Below are positions 56,431 through 64,000 of a DNA stretch of 64,000 nucleotides, in pieces. Origin of the DNA: Methylobacter sp015476545 (GTDB lineage Bacteria; Pseudomonadota; Gammaproteobacteria; Methylococcales; Methylomonadaceae). The stretch is taken from positions 248,001-312,000 of the forward strand of contig NZ_CP197401.1 in NCBI RefSeq assembly GCF_052162025.1. Direction: 5' to 3'. Each line of letters starts with the position of its first letter. Positions within the stretch are counted from its first letter, which is position 1. The notes beneath the pieces were generated by a model. It saw only the letters and a program-made list of their open reading frames with translations. It was not told the origin of the DNA and searched no databases. The translations under genes were made by a program, and so were the position numbers.

Positions 56431-58317
56431 ATGAACAGCGTCCTCTTGACTACAGCATTGCTCGCGATCAGTTTAATCACGGCTAACGGCTATGCCGACC
56501 CTAGCCCAGCCGCTTCGCTTTCCTCCGAACGCCTTGAATTTATCGCTCCGGAACCGGGCACTTATCACCTGCCGGCCTTGGGGACTGCCGCCGATGGCGC
56601 CGTGCTGAATACGGAAGGCAAAGAGGCAACGCTGCATGACTTGATGGGCGACAAAGTCGTCCTGCTGAGCTTTATTTATGCTACCTGCAGCGATGCCAAC
56701 GGCTGTCCGCTGGCGACTTCAGTGTTGCACAAAATCAAGAATCGCCTGAAAAAAGAACCGGAACTGGCTAAACAATTGCGGCTGCTGACTTTAAGCTTCA
56801 ATCCTGAGCATGACACGCCGGCCATGATGAAGCAGTATGGACAGGCCTTTCAGGAACCGGGCGTGGAATGGCGGTTCCTGACCACGCGCTCGGAGCGGCA
56901 ATTGCTGCCGATACTGGACAGCTACAAGCAAACCCTGGAAAAAGTTTACGACGACCAGGGCCGCTTTACCGGCACGTTCTCGCATATCCTGCGCGTTTAC
57001 CTGATCGATAAAGACAAACAATTGCGCAATATTTACAGCGTCTCGTTCCTGCAGCCGGAGGCTCTGATCAACGATATCAAGACTGTGCTGCTGGCCGGGA
57101 AAAAATCTGAAACCCAGGAGGCCAAAACCGATACCGCTGCACTGTATGCCGCCGGCGACAATAAAAGTCACTACGAACGCAGCGATTATGAAACGCACTC
57201 GATGGCTTTGGCCGACCGCACCGGCCAGTCGGCCGATCTGCTTAAAACGATCCGGCAGCCGCCGTTGGGCCTGCCTGCCGTGTCTGTGCCGGACAGCAAT
57301 CCGCTGACTGCCGACAAAGTCAATCTGGGCCGCAAACTGTTCTATGACCGCCGCCTGTCGCTCAACAACACGTTTTCCTGCGCCATGTGCCACATCCCGG
57401 AACAGGGCTTCACCAGCAACGAGATGGCCACGGCCGTCGGCATCGAAGGCCGGACGGTAAGGCGCAATACGCCGACGATCTACAATGCCGCTTATGCGCA
57501 GAGACTGTTCCATGATGGCCGCGAAAACGCACTGGAGCAGCAGGTCTGGCTGCCGCTGCTGGCGCATAATGAAATGGGCAATCCCTCCATCGGCTATGTG
57601 CTCGACAAAGTAAAAAGCAGCGCCGGCTACAACGAACTGTTCAAGAAAATCTTCGGCAAGGGACCTGACATGGAAAGCTTGGGGATGGCGATCGCCAGTT
57701 ATGAACGGACCTTGAATTCGGCCAATTCGGCTTTCGACCGCTGGTATTACGCCAAAGACCCGCAGGCGCTCGATGCTAAAGCGCAGCGCGGCTTCAAGCT
57801 TTTTACCGGCAAGGCCAATTGTTCAAGCTGTCATGTCGTCACTGCAGAATACGCCTTGTTCACGGATAATAGTTTGCATAATACCGGCATCGGCTATGCA
57901 GCCGCGATGGGCAAAACGGAAGACGCTCAACGCGTGCAGGTCGCTCCAGGCCTATATGTCGATGTGGCGGCACAGTTGATCGATTCAGTTTCCGGGATCA
58001 AGCCCAATGACTTGGGCCGGTATGAAATAACTCAAAATCCGGATGACCGCTGGAAATACAAGACTCCGTCCTTGCGCAATATCAGCCTGACTGCGCCGTA
58101 TATGCACAACGGCTCTCTCGGGACGCTGCGGCAGGTCATCGAGTTCTATAACAAAGGCGGCATTGTTAATGAAAACCTGGACCCTTTGATCAAGCCGCTG
58201 AATTTGACGAGCCAGGACATGGATGATTTGGAGGCTTTTCTGAATACACTGACCGGCGATAATGTCCGGGAGCTGGTTTCGGATGCTTTTGCCGCGCCGG
58301 TCGGCGATGCGGAATAG
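56431..58317 (+). CDS. SCO/SenC domain fused to di-heme MauG/cytochrome c peroxidase domain
   Basis: A fusion of 628 residues from ATG 56431 (GGAG at 56416-56419). A signal peptide (about 1-22, ending GYA) leads to a SCO-type thioredoxin fold (about 45-225) with Cys86 and Cys92 (ATCSDANGCP) and His185 (GTFSHILRVYLID), the copper ligands of SCO proteins; the spacing is Cys-X5-Cys instead of the usual Cys-X3-Cys. After a linker comes a di-heme peroxidase domain (about 290-610) with CAMCH (317-321) and CSSCH (464-468) and the TAPYMHNGSL block. In known mtoX clusters these are separate genes. It probably supplies copper to MtoX and modifies it oxidatively. The frame opens upstream to 56368 without a signal. 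Confidence 0.9.
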   Translation: MNSVLLTTALLAISLITANGYADPSPAASLSSERLEFIAPEPGTYHLPALGTAADGAVLNTEGKEATLHDLMGDKVVLLSFIYATCSDANGCPLATSVLHKIKNRLKKEPELAKQLRLLTLSFNPEHDTPAMMKQYGQAFQEPGVEWRFLTTRSERQLLPILDSYKQTLEKVYDDQGRFTGTFSHILRVYLIDKDKQLRNIYSVSFLQPEALINDIKTVLLAGKKSETQEAKTDTAALYAAGDNKSHYERSDYETHSMALADRTGQSADLLKTIRQPPLGLPAVSVPDSNPLTADKVNLGRKLFYDRRLSLNNTFSCAMCHIPEQGFTSNEMATAVGIEGRTVRRNTPTIYNAAYAQRLFHDGRENALEQQVWLPLLAHNEMGNPSIGYVLDKVKSSAGYNELFKKIFGKGPDMESLGMAIASYERTLNSANSAFDRWYYAKDPQALDAKAQRGFKLFTGKANCSSCHVVTAEYALFTDNSLHNTGIGYAAAMGKTEDAQRVQVAPGLYVDVAAQLIDSVSGIKPNDLGRYEITQNPDDRWKYKTPSLRNISLTAPYMHNGSLGTLRQVIEFYNKGGIVNENLDPLIKPLNLTSQDMDDLEAFLNTLTGDNVRELVSDAFAAPVGDAE

Positions 58318-58348
58318 GCTCGGTCAGGCATCATGATGATAAAGTCGC

Positions 58349-59872
58349 TTAAGCTTTAAGAGCGAGCAGCGAGTTAAACACGGAGTGACTTTCAGATTGG
58401 CTAAAAACGGTGAATTGCTTGATGAAATCATGGCGCGCCCGATGCCGGCGGGCGTCCAGTTCTTGAATCAATCGGTCCATCGCTGAAACCGTATTGGCCG
58501 GCATAGGGTTGGCCAGTATTTCCTCGCGGAATAGTTTTAATGCGTGCATCTGTACTTCACCGTCCTGAAATTCGCCCAACACGATCTGGAAGGCTTTCAG
58601 GGATTTAACAAGAGGCTTGATCTGGTCTTCAGGATAAAGAGATTGAAAAAACTCCAGCAAATAATGCAGCTTCTTACAGGTTTTTCTTACCTCATGCAGC
58701 GCTTCGGCCGGAGATTGTTCGGTGATGGCTTCGCCTTTCTGCATAAGCCGGCCATAAATCTTGCAGAGTCTGCGCTCGGCCAGCTCTTTAATGGGCAGCT
58801 TGGCATTGGGCTCCAACGGATTTCTTAACGCCGGTTCTTTCAGGTACTGCTCCCATTCGGATAATGTAAAAAGGTATTTTTCGGACTTCAGTTTCCTGAC
58901 CAGTTCCTTATGTGCTTTTTCTTGTTTGGCCTGAATCAATTCATGCAAGGGACTTAGGTCCTCCTGTGTGGAAGCCGGCTGGCTCTCTTTGTAGCATTCA
59001 AAATCCAATAGAAAAACGTCCAGATCACGAGGCTGGCTGGTAATCTGTCCGAGCCAGGAGAAGAATTCGGCGTAATATGAATTGATAGGCTCAGGCAGTA
59101 TGCCTTTGATTTGGTTGAGGCCGGTCCTGGTTTTACGCACCGCGATGCGAAAATCATGCAGAAATTCGCTGTCTGTATGGGCAATGGTTCCCTGTTCATT
59201 ATCCTTGATGGTTTTCAGCAGGTGGCTGTAAATGAATTTGCCGGCAATATCGGCTCGCATGGCCGGGTCCAGGTTAATGGCCGGCCGCGAGGTGTAGGTT
59301 TTAGGCTTGATGCCTTGCAGTTTCAGGGCTGTCAGCAGCAGTGGTTCGTCTGAAAATTTCAGGTTAAGTTCTGCAGTTAATAATTCGCTGATTTCCGAGA
59401 CTGCATGCTCATGACCATCGATTAGCTGCATTGAAGCGCGATTATTGTATAGATCATGCTCTTCAATAAAGAGATTGAGCATGGTTTCTCCGCGCTGATT
59501 GATTATGTTGAGCCGATGGCATTGATAATTGAGCTTGCAGACAGACAATAAGGCGCGCATCTCCAGCACCGGCTCGATCAGACTGCGTATCTCTCCCGGC
59601 CTGAATTGTCTGCTGAAAGCAGGAACGCTATCAAGCTCTTCCTTGGCAATGATTCGTCCTGTTTCAAGATGCCTTAATACCAGTGTGGATGAAGAGAGGG
59701 ATTGATTAAGTTCGCAAGTGATGCTGTGAGCATAAAGCCGCCAGTCAAAGCTGTCGTAATAAGTCTTGAGCGTGTATTGTCGGCTAACCGGTTGCAAATC
59801 CACTTTGTCGCTTAATTGAGCAATAAATTTTTCCGTTGTTAAATTGATGGGAAATTCAAAATCTAGGAGCAT
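58349..59872 (-). CDS. CYTH-like and CHAD domain protein
   Basis: A protein of about 507 residues from ATG 59872. The N-terminal part (about 1-190) resembles a CYTH/triphosphate tunnel domain (ending strands TYYDSFDWRLYAHSI, then conserved Arg/Glu), but several charged CYTH residues seem missing. The C-terminal CHAD domain (about 230-500) has its repeated helical signature twice: FLHDFRIAVRKTRTGL and ALHEVRKTCKKLHYLLEFF. CHAD domains bind polyphosphate granules. It is divergent from sixA and near pst genes, in line with a phosphate or polyphosphate role. The frame continues to 59968. Confidence 0.85.
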   Translation of the reverse strand: MLLDFEFPINLTTEKFIAQLSDKVDLQPVSRQYTLKTYYDSFDWRLYAHSITCELNQSLSSSTLVLRHLETGRIIAKEELDSVPAFSRQFRPGEIRSLIEPVLEMRALLSVCKLNYQCHRLNIINQRGETMLNLFIEEHDLYNNRASMQLIDGHEHAVSEISELLTAELNLKFSDEPLLLTALKLQGIKPKTYTSRPAINLDPAMRADIAGKFIYSHLLKTIKDNEQGTIAHTDSEFLHDFRIAVRKTRTGLNQIKGILPEPINSYYAEFFSWLGQITSQPRDLDVFLLDFECYKESQPASTQEDLSPLHELIQAKQEKAHKELVRKLKSEKYLFTLSEWEQYLKEPALRNPLEPNAKLPIKELAERRLCKIYGRLMQKGEAITEQSPAEALHEVRKTCKKLHYLLEFFQSLYPEDQIKPLVKSLKAFQIVLGEFQDGEVQMHALKLFREEILANPMPANTVSAMDRLIQELDARRHRARHDFIKQFTVFSQSESHSVFNSLLALKA

Positions 59873-59984
59873 ATTTGCCAGGATAGTAATAGGTTCGGGG
59901 GCGTCTGATATAAACACTGTCAAGCCTATCAACAGAGTATTAACGTTTAATGACAGGCCGGCGTTCAACTACCAAAGGTTGGGT

Positions 59985-60500
59985 ATGAATAGAGAATTAT
60001 GGTTACTGCGGCACGCAAAATCGGATTGGCATGTTGATGCCGATGATTTCGAGCGACCGTTAAGCAGGAGAGGAAAACGCGCAGCCCGCCAGATGGGAAT
60101 CTGGATGAAACAGCATCAGTTGCTGCCAGATTTCGTGGTCAGTTCGCCCGCATTAAGAGCCGCGGCAACGGCGGAGATAGTCTGTGCTGCATTAGGATTG
60201 CCGGCTCAGGTCATCCATCGCGACAAGCGCTTGTATGAGCAGGATCTGGATAGATTGAAAGACACGCTTGCCGAATGTCCGGTTCAGGCGGAGCGGGTTT
60301 TATTGATTGGCCATAACCCGGAGCTGGAAGCGCTGCTGATTGACTTGGCAGGCAAAGCAGCCGTGCCCGATAAAGATAAGTTATTACCGACAGCGGCTCT
60401 GGCAAGATTGATCATATCTAGTGACTGGAGTCGCCTGAACACAGGGTGCGCAGAACTATTGTCCATTACTTATGCCAGGAATTTACCCAAAGATCGTTAA
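59985..60500 (+). CDS. sixA: Phosphohistidine phosphatase SixA
   Basis: A histidine phosphatase of 171 residues with the catalytic RHAK motif in LWLLRHAKSDW, the second histidine in LLIGHNPEL, and the LSRRGKRAARQMG block. SixA removes phosphate from phosphohistidine proteins, for example in the nitrogen phosphotransferase system. The start is ATG 59985, right before the conserved first strand; the frame opens upstream to 59844 inside the divergent gene. It is divergent from the CHAD gene, a pairing seen in several proteobacteria. Confidence 0.92.
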   Translation: MNRELWLLRHAKSDWHVDADDFERPLSRRGKRAARQMGIWMKQHQLLPDFVVSSPALRAAATAEIVCAALGLPAQVIHRDKRLYEQDLDRLKDTLAECPVQAERVLLIGHNPELEALLIDLAGKAAVPDKDKLLPTAALARLIISSDWSRLNTGCAELLSITYARNLPKDR

Positions 60501-60527
60501 TTAGGTAATATTACAAAAAATGAGGGT

Positions 60528-60560
60528 TGTCATATTACTGTCATCTATTGCTTGCATAAT
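60528..60560 (+). promoter_or_regulatory. Pho box and -10 element of pstS
   Basis: Two TGTCAT-type repeats, TGTCATA (60528-60534) and TGTCATC (60539-60545), are spaced by 11 bases, the form of a PhoB binding site. A -10 element CATAAT (60555-60560) follows at the usual distance, with no good -35, as in PhoB-activated promoters. So pstS should be induced by phosphate starvation. Confidence 0.85.
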
Positions 60561-60594
60561 AGTTTCAAGTTAGTTATTTCAGTAAAGGCAGGTT

Positions 60595-61581
60595 ATGAAA
60601 TTATTTTTCAATGTGAAACAGTTGGTTACAGCAATCGGGATGGCTTCCGTCTCATTAGCAAGCAGTCATGCGATGGCTGCACAGACTGTTGATGCGGCTA
60701 TTCCCAGCTATCAAAAAGCCAGCGGCGTATCGGGTAATTTATCCAGCGTAGGTTCAGATTCATTGGCAAATCTGATGACGCTGTGGGCAGAAGAATTCAA
60801 CCGCAACTATCCGAACGTCAACATCCAGATTCAAGCGGCCGGTTCTTCTACCGCACCTCCTGCCTTAACCGAAGGCACGGCCAATATCGGCCCCATGAGC
60901 CGTAAAATGAAAGATGACGAAATCGATGCGTTTGAAAGCAAATTCAATTACAAGCCTACTGCCGTGCCTGTAGCCATCGATGCCTTGGCGGTTTTCGTCA
61001 ATAAAGACAATCCGATTAAAGGTCTGACGCTGCCTCAAGTCGATGCGATTTTTTCGGCGACACGCAAGTGTGGATACGACAAAGACATTACTACCTGGGG
61101 TGAAACAGGCATTACCGGGGCCTGGCAAGGCAAAAGCGTTCAGCTATACGGACGTAACTCAGTTTCCGGCACATACGGGTTTTTTAAGGAAGAAGCTTTA
61201 TGCAAGGGCGACTTCAAAGATAACGTCAATGAACAGCCTGGCTCTGCCTCAGTGGTTCAGGCGGTGACGACATCAGTAAACGGTATCGGTTATTCCGGTA
61301 TGGGTTATACGACATCAGGCGTCAGAGCAGTGCCGTTGGCAAAAGCGGCAGGCGAAGCTTTTGTTGATCCCACGCCTGAAAATACACTGGCTGGCAAGTA
61401 TCCTTTAGCGCGTTACCTGTACGTTTACGTCAATAAAAAGCCTAACCAGCCATTGGCACCCTTAGAAAATGAGTTCCTTAAAATGGTATTATCGAAAGAA
61501 GGTCAGCAGGCTGTCATAAAAGACGGCTATATTCCACTGCCTGCCAAAGTGGTTGAAAAAGCATTGGCTTCCATTAAATAA
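60595..61581 (+). CDS. pstS: Phosphate ABC transporter substrate-binding protein
   Basis: Binds phosphate in the periplasm and delivers it to PstCAB. The 328-residue protein has a signal peptide (about 1-28, ending SHAMA) and PstS-type blocks: VGSDSLANLMTLWAEEF, IQAAGSSTAPPALTEG, NIGPMSRKM, and GRNSVSGTYGFFKEEAL. It belongs to the PstS type found with long PstC proteins in Pseudomonas-like bacteria. A Pho box precedes it and a terminator follows. Confidence 0.94.
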   Translation: MKLFFNVKQLVTAIGMASVSLASSHAMAAQTVDAAIPSYQKASGVSGNLSSVGSDSLANLMTLWAEEFNRNYPNVNIQIQAAGSSTAPPALTEGTANIGPMSRKMKDDEIDAFESKFNYKPTAVPVAIDALAVFVNKDNPIKGLTLPQVDAIFSATRKCGYDKDITTWGETGITGAWQGKSVQLYGRNSVSGTYGFFKEEALCKGDFKDNVNEQPGSASVVQAVTTSVNGIGYSGMGYTTSGVRAVPLAKAAGEAFVDPTPENTLAGKYPLARYLYVYVNKKPNQPLAPLENEFLKMVLSKEGQQAVIKDGYIPLPAKVVEKALASIK

Positions 61582-61712
61582 CAGTACAGATTATGGATTA
61601 GCTATGAAAGGACTTTGATTGTTGTGCAGGGATGCATAAACAAGGATGTTGAGCTGGATTAACGCTCTCTTCCCCTTCTCATGATAAACAGAGATTAATC
61701 CGGACAAAAGGC

Positions 61713-61744
61713 GGCTGAGATTTGTATGAATCTCGGCCTTTTTT
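61713..61744 (+). terminator. Terminator after pstS
   Basis: A 10-bp stem (61713-61722 with 61729-61738, one G-U pair), 6-base loop and six T. It separates pstS from pstC and would make the abundant binding protein exceed the permease; pstC then depends on read-through or its own promoter. Confidence 0.92.
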
Positions 61745-61785
61745 CGTTTGTATTTCATTGTCCTAACAATTTACAAAATGTCGGC

Positions 61786-64000
61786 ATGTCTGAAAGCAAT
61801 TTAAATTACCAATCTGCGGGTATGAAAACCGATACCGGCAGGCATTATCATCAGTGGCGATTGATAAAAGACCAGTTGGCCCGTTATGGCGTCGTGATAG
61901 GCGGTCTGGGCATCATCGTTGCTATCGCACTGATTTTCTTCTTTCTGCTGTATTCGGTTTTTCCCTTGTTTATACCCGCAGCAGCGGAATCTGCTGCACA
62001 TTACGACGTGCCCGAAAAAACACTGGGCCATACGCTGCTGCTGACGATGGATGAGCAAAATCAGATGGCCTCTCGTTTCACCGATAGCGGCCAGGTCGTG
62101 TTTTTTGAAGTCGCGACAGGCAAAACGGTGGACGTAAAATCGCTTCCGATACCGGCAGGCGCGCATATCAGCAGTTTTGCCCAAGGCAGTCCAGCCGAGG
62201 GCGAGGTCATTTATGGATTGTCCGATGGCCGCGCTATCGTTGCAAAATCTCAATACCAGGAATCTTATGCGGACGACAGACGGGTTATTACGCCATCCCT
62301 GAGTTATCCATTGGGCGAGGCGCCGCTGATGGTGGACGACACTGGCGCGGCTTTGGAAAAAGTTGCTGTTAAGACCAATGATACAACCACGATTGTAGCC
62401 AAAGCTGCGGATAAGGTCCGATTGGTCAGCTTTGAGAAAAAGGAGTCTTTATTTGATGAGGAAGCAGGACTAAATCGCACCGATGCCGTTCTGAACATGC
62501 CGGCAGCATTTAATCTCACGGATATCATCATCGACAGAGAACAGCGCAGCCTGTATCTGATCAGCAGTGATGGACGTTTGAGTTTTTTTGATATCAGCAA
62601 TAAAAGCAGCCCGGCTATCCGTCAACAGCAGAATGTGGTGGCGGCGGGCGAGAAGATTGCCAGCATTGCATTTCTGAATGGCGATCTGTCGCTGCTGGTC
62701 GGCGATTCCAGCGGATTGGTATCGCAATGGAATTTGGGCAGAGACGATATGAGACAGCCGGCACTGCGGAAGATCAGATCGTTCAAGGTTTCTGAAAGCC
62801 CTGTCATTGGCATATACGCCGAGCAGCGCCGCAAAGGTTTTATGACATTGGACGCCAATGGTGTCGTTGGCATTTACCATTCAACTGCTGAAAGAGAGTT
62901 GGTTAAAAAGCCTATTGGTGACGCGGGCTCTATTGCCGCAACGCTATCGCCCAAAGCCAATGCATTCCTGGTGCAGTCCGGCGACAACACCCTGCATTTC
63001 TGGCATGTTGAAAATGAGCATCCTGAAGTCTCGATGAAGGTGCTTTGGCAGGAAGTCTGGTATGAAAGCTATCCAAAGCCCAGCTATATCTGGCAATCGT
63101 CTTCGGCAAGCAATGATTTTGAGCCTAAATACAGCCTGGTGCCTCTGGTATTCGGCACCTTGAAGGCGGCATTTTATTCGATGTTGTTTGCCGTTCCTTT
63201 GTCATTGATGGGCGCTATTTATACAGCCTACTTCATGACGCCGGCCATGCGCCGCTATGTAAAACCGAGCATTGAAATGATGGGCGCGTTGCCGACTGTT
63301 ATTTTGGGCTTTCTGGCCGGCCTCTGGCTGGCGCCGTTTATAGAAGCGCATCTGGCGGGTTTGTTTGCATTGTTGATGATTGTGCCGCTGGCCGTGATGC
63401 TGTTTGCCTTTCTCTGGCAAAACCTACCCGAAGACCTGCGGCAAAAAGTGCCGGAAGGCTGGGATGCGGCATTGTTGATGCCGGTCATTTTATTAAGCGG
63501 CTGGTTTGCTTTTGCCGTCAGCGTGCCGCTGGAAGCCGCATTATTCAATGGCAGCCTGCGCGAATGGTTTAAAGCCGAGCTGGGTATTGGCTATGACCAG
63601 CGCAACGCGCTGGTGGTTGGCGTAGCGATGGGCTTTGCCGTGATCCCGACGATTTTTTCGATTGCCGAGGATGCCATTTTCAGTGTGCCGAAACATTTGA
63701 CGGTCGGCTCGCTGGCATTGGGCGCTACGCCCTGGCAGACCATGACCAGGGTCGTGCTGTTGACGGCCAGTCCGGGGATTTTCTCGGCGATCATGATCGG
63801 TCTGGGACGCGCCGTCGGCGAAACCATGATTGTATTGATGGCGACAGGCAATACGCCGGTCATGGATTTAAGCATTTTCCAAGGCATGCGCACCTTATCG
63901 GCCAATATCGCCGTCGAAATGCCGGAATCGGAAGTTGATGGTACGCACTATCGGGTTCTGTTTTTAGCCGCACTGGTATTGTTTTTGTTCACCTTTATTG
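61786..64000 (+). CDS. pstC: Phosphate ABC transporter permease PstC, long form (partial)
   Basis: Inner-membrane permease of the Pst phosphate importer, cut by the window end after about 738 codons. After the first helix (about 36-56) a periplasmic part of about 390 residues shows beta-propeller-like repeats (SGDGR-type SSDGRLSFFDIS, SSGLVSQWNL, GDNTLHFWHVE), absent in the 319-residue E. coli PstC. The permease core follows: MMGALPTVILGFLAGLWLAP and the EAA-type loop SLALGATPWQTMTRVVLLTASPGI, then GRAVGETM. I use the ATG at 61786; ATG 61822 is an alternative. Long PstC forms with this insertion occur in Pseudomonas relatives. Confidence 0.9.
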   Translation, partial: MSESNLNYQSAGMKTDTGRHYHQWRLIKDQLARYGVVIGGLGIIVAIALIFFFLLYSVFPLFIPAAAESAAHYDVPEKTLGHTLLLTMDEQNQMASRFTDSGQVVFFEVATGKTVDVKSLPIPAGAHISSFAQGSPAEGEVIYGLSDGRAIVAKSQYQESYADDRRVITPSLSYPLGEAPLMVDDTGAALEKVAVKTNDTTTIVAKAADKVRLVSFEKKESLFDEEAGLNRTDAVLNMPAAFNLTDIIIDREQRSLYLISSDGRLSFFDISNKSSPAIRQQQNVVAAGEKIASIAFLNGDLSLLVGDSSGLVSQWNLGRDDMRQPALRKIRSFKVSESPVIGIYAEQRRKGFMTLDANGVVGIYHSTAERELVKKPIGDAGSIAATLSPKANAFLVQSGDNTLHFWHVENEHPEVSMKVLWQEVWYESYPKPSYIWQSSSASNDFEPKYSLVPLVFGTLKAAFYSMLFAVPLSLMGAIYTAYFMTPAMRRYVKPSIEMMGALPTVILGFLAGLWLAPFIEAHLAGLFALLMIVPLAVMLFAFLWQNLPEDLRQKVPEGWDAALLMPVILLSGWFAFAVSVPLEAALFNGSLREWFKAELGIGYDQRNALVVGVAMGFAVIPTIFSIAEDAIFSVPKHLTVGSLALGATPWQTMTRVVLLTASPGIFSAIMIGLGRAVGETMIVLMATGNTPVMDLSIFQGMRTLSANIAVEMPESEVDGTHYRVLFLAALVLFLFTFI

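Noticed and set aside
56791..57567. 258-codon minus-strand open frame
   Set aside because: Antisense to the SCO-MauG gene, whose copper and heme motifs lie in the plus-strand frame.

Overview
The window is chromosomal DNA of a gammaproteobacterium, most likely a type I methanotroph (Methylococcales). The 16S rRNA carries, without mismatch, the sites of the two oligonucleotide probes classically used for type I methanotrophs (Mgamma84 at 16944-16961, Mgamma705 at 17560-17577; probe sequences recalled from memory). Membrane-anchored copper proteins near 4-6 kb and a methanethiol oxidase operon near 54-58 kb fit such an organism. No prophage, insertion sequence or CRISPR array was seen.

Layout. 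0-4 kb: purine and tRNA housekeeping genes (guaA, tadA) facing pgi. 4-7.5 kb: four exported or membrane proteins, including a cupredoxin with a complete type 1 copper loop and a protein whose predicted mature form starts with histidine. 7.5-16.4 kb: a lipopolysaccharide block, with two GT2 glycosyltransferases, an O-antigen ligase and a heptosyltransferase on the minus strand, divergent from msbA-gmhA-hldE-hldD. 16.4-22 kb: a complete rRNA operon (16S, tRNA-Ile, tRNA-Ala, 23S, 5S) with three tandem sigma70-type promoters, boxA sites, RNase III stems and a terminator. 22-34 kb: a stress-type SDR, an enlarged triosephosphate isomerase paralogue, lnt, a Lon-family protease, a SPOR protein, argS and priA; DnaA boxes lie upstream of priA. 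34-39.5 kb: a tightly overlapping minus-strand operon of an SPL-like radical SAM protein, an SDR, a voltage-sensor-type K+ channel with RCK domain, a second RCK protein and dsbB, followed by an exported methyltransferase. 39.6-53 kb: proC-yggT-yggU, a DUF4124 protein, coaBC-dut-algC-argB, radC, purC, djlA, pilT-pilU, yggS and a stand-alone M41-like peptidase.

54-58.3 kb holds the most interesting unit: a NemR-like TetR regulator with a cysteine at the NemR sensor position, two matching operator palindromes, a DUF4242 protein, a periplasmic SBP56-type methanethiol oxidase (MtoX), and one polypeptide that fuses a SCO copper-chaperone domain to a di-heme MauG/cytochrome c peroxidase domain. A plausible reading is a self-contained, electrophile-regulated methanethiol oxidation and enzyme maturation module.

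58.3-64 kb concerns phosphate: a CYTH-CHAD protein (polyphosphate associated), sixA, then pstS behind a clear Pho box, and a large pstC that runs off the window end. Base composition looks lower in GC in the first 16 kb than in 27-59 kb; this was judged by eye only.
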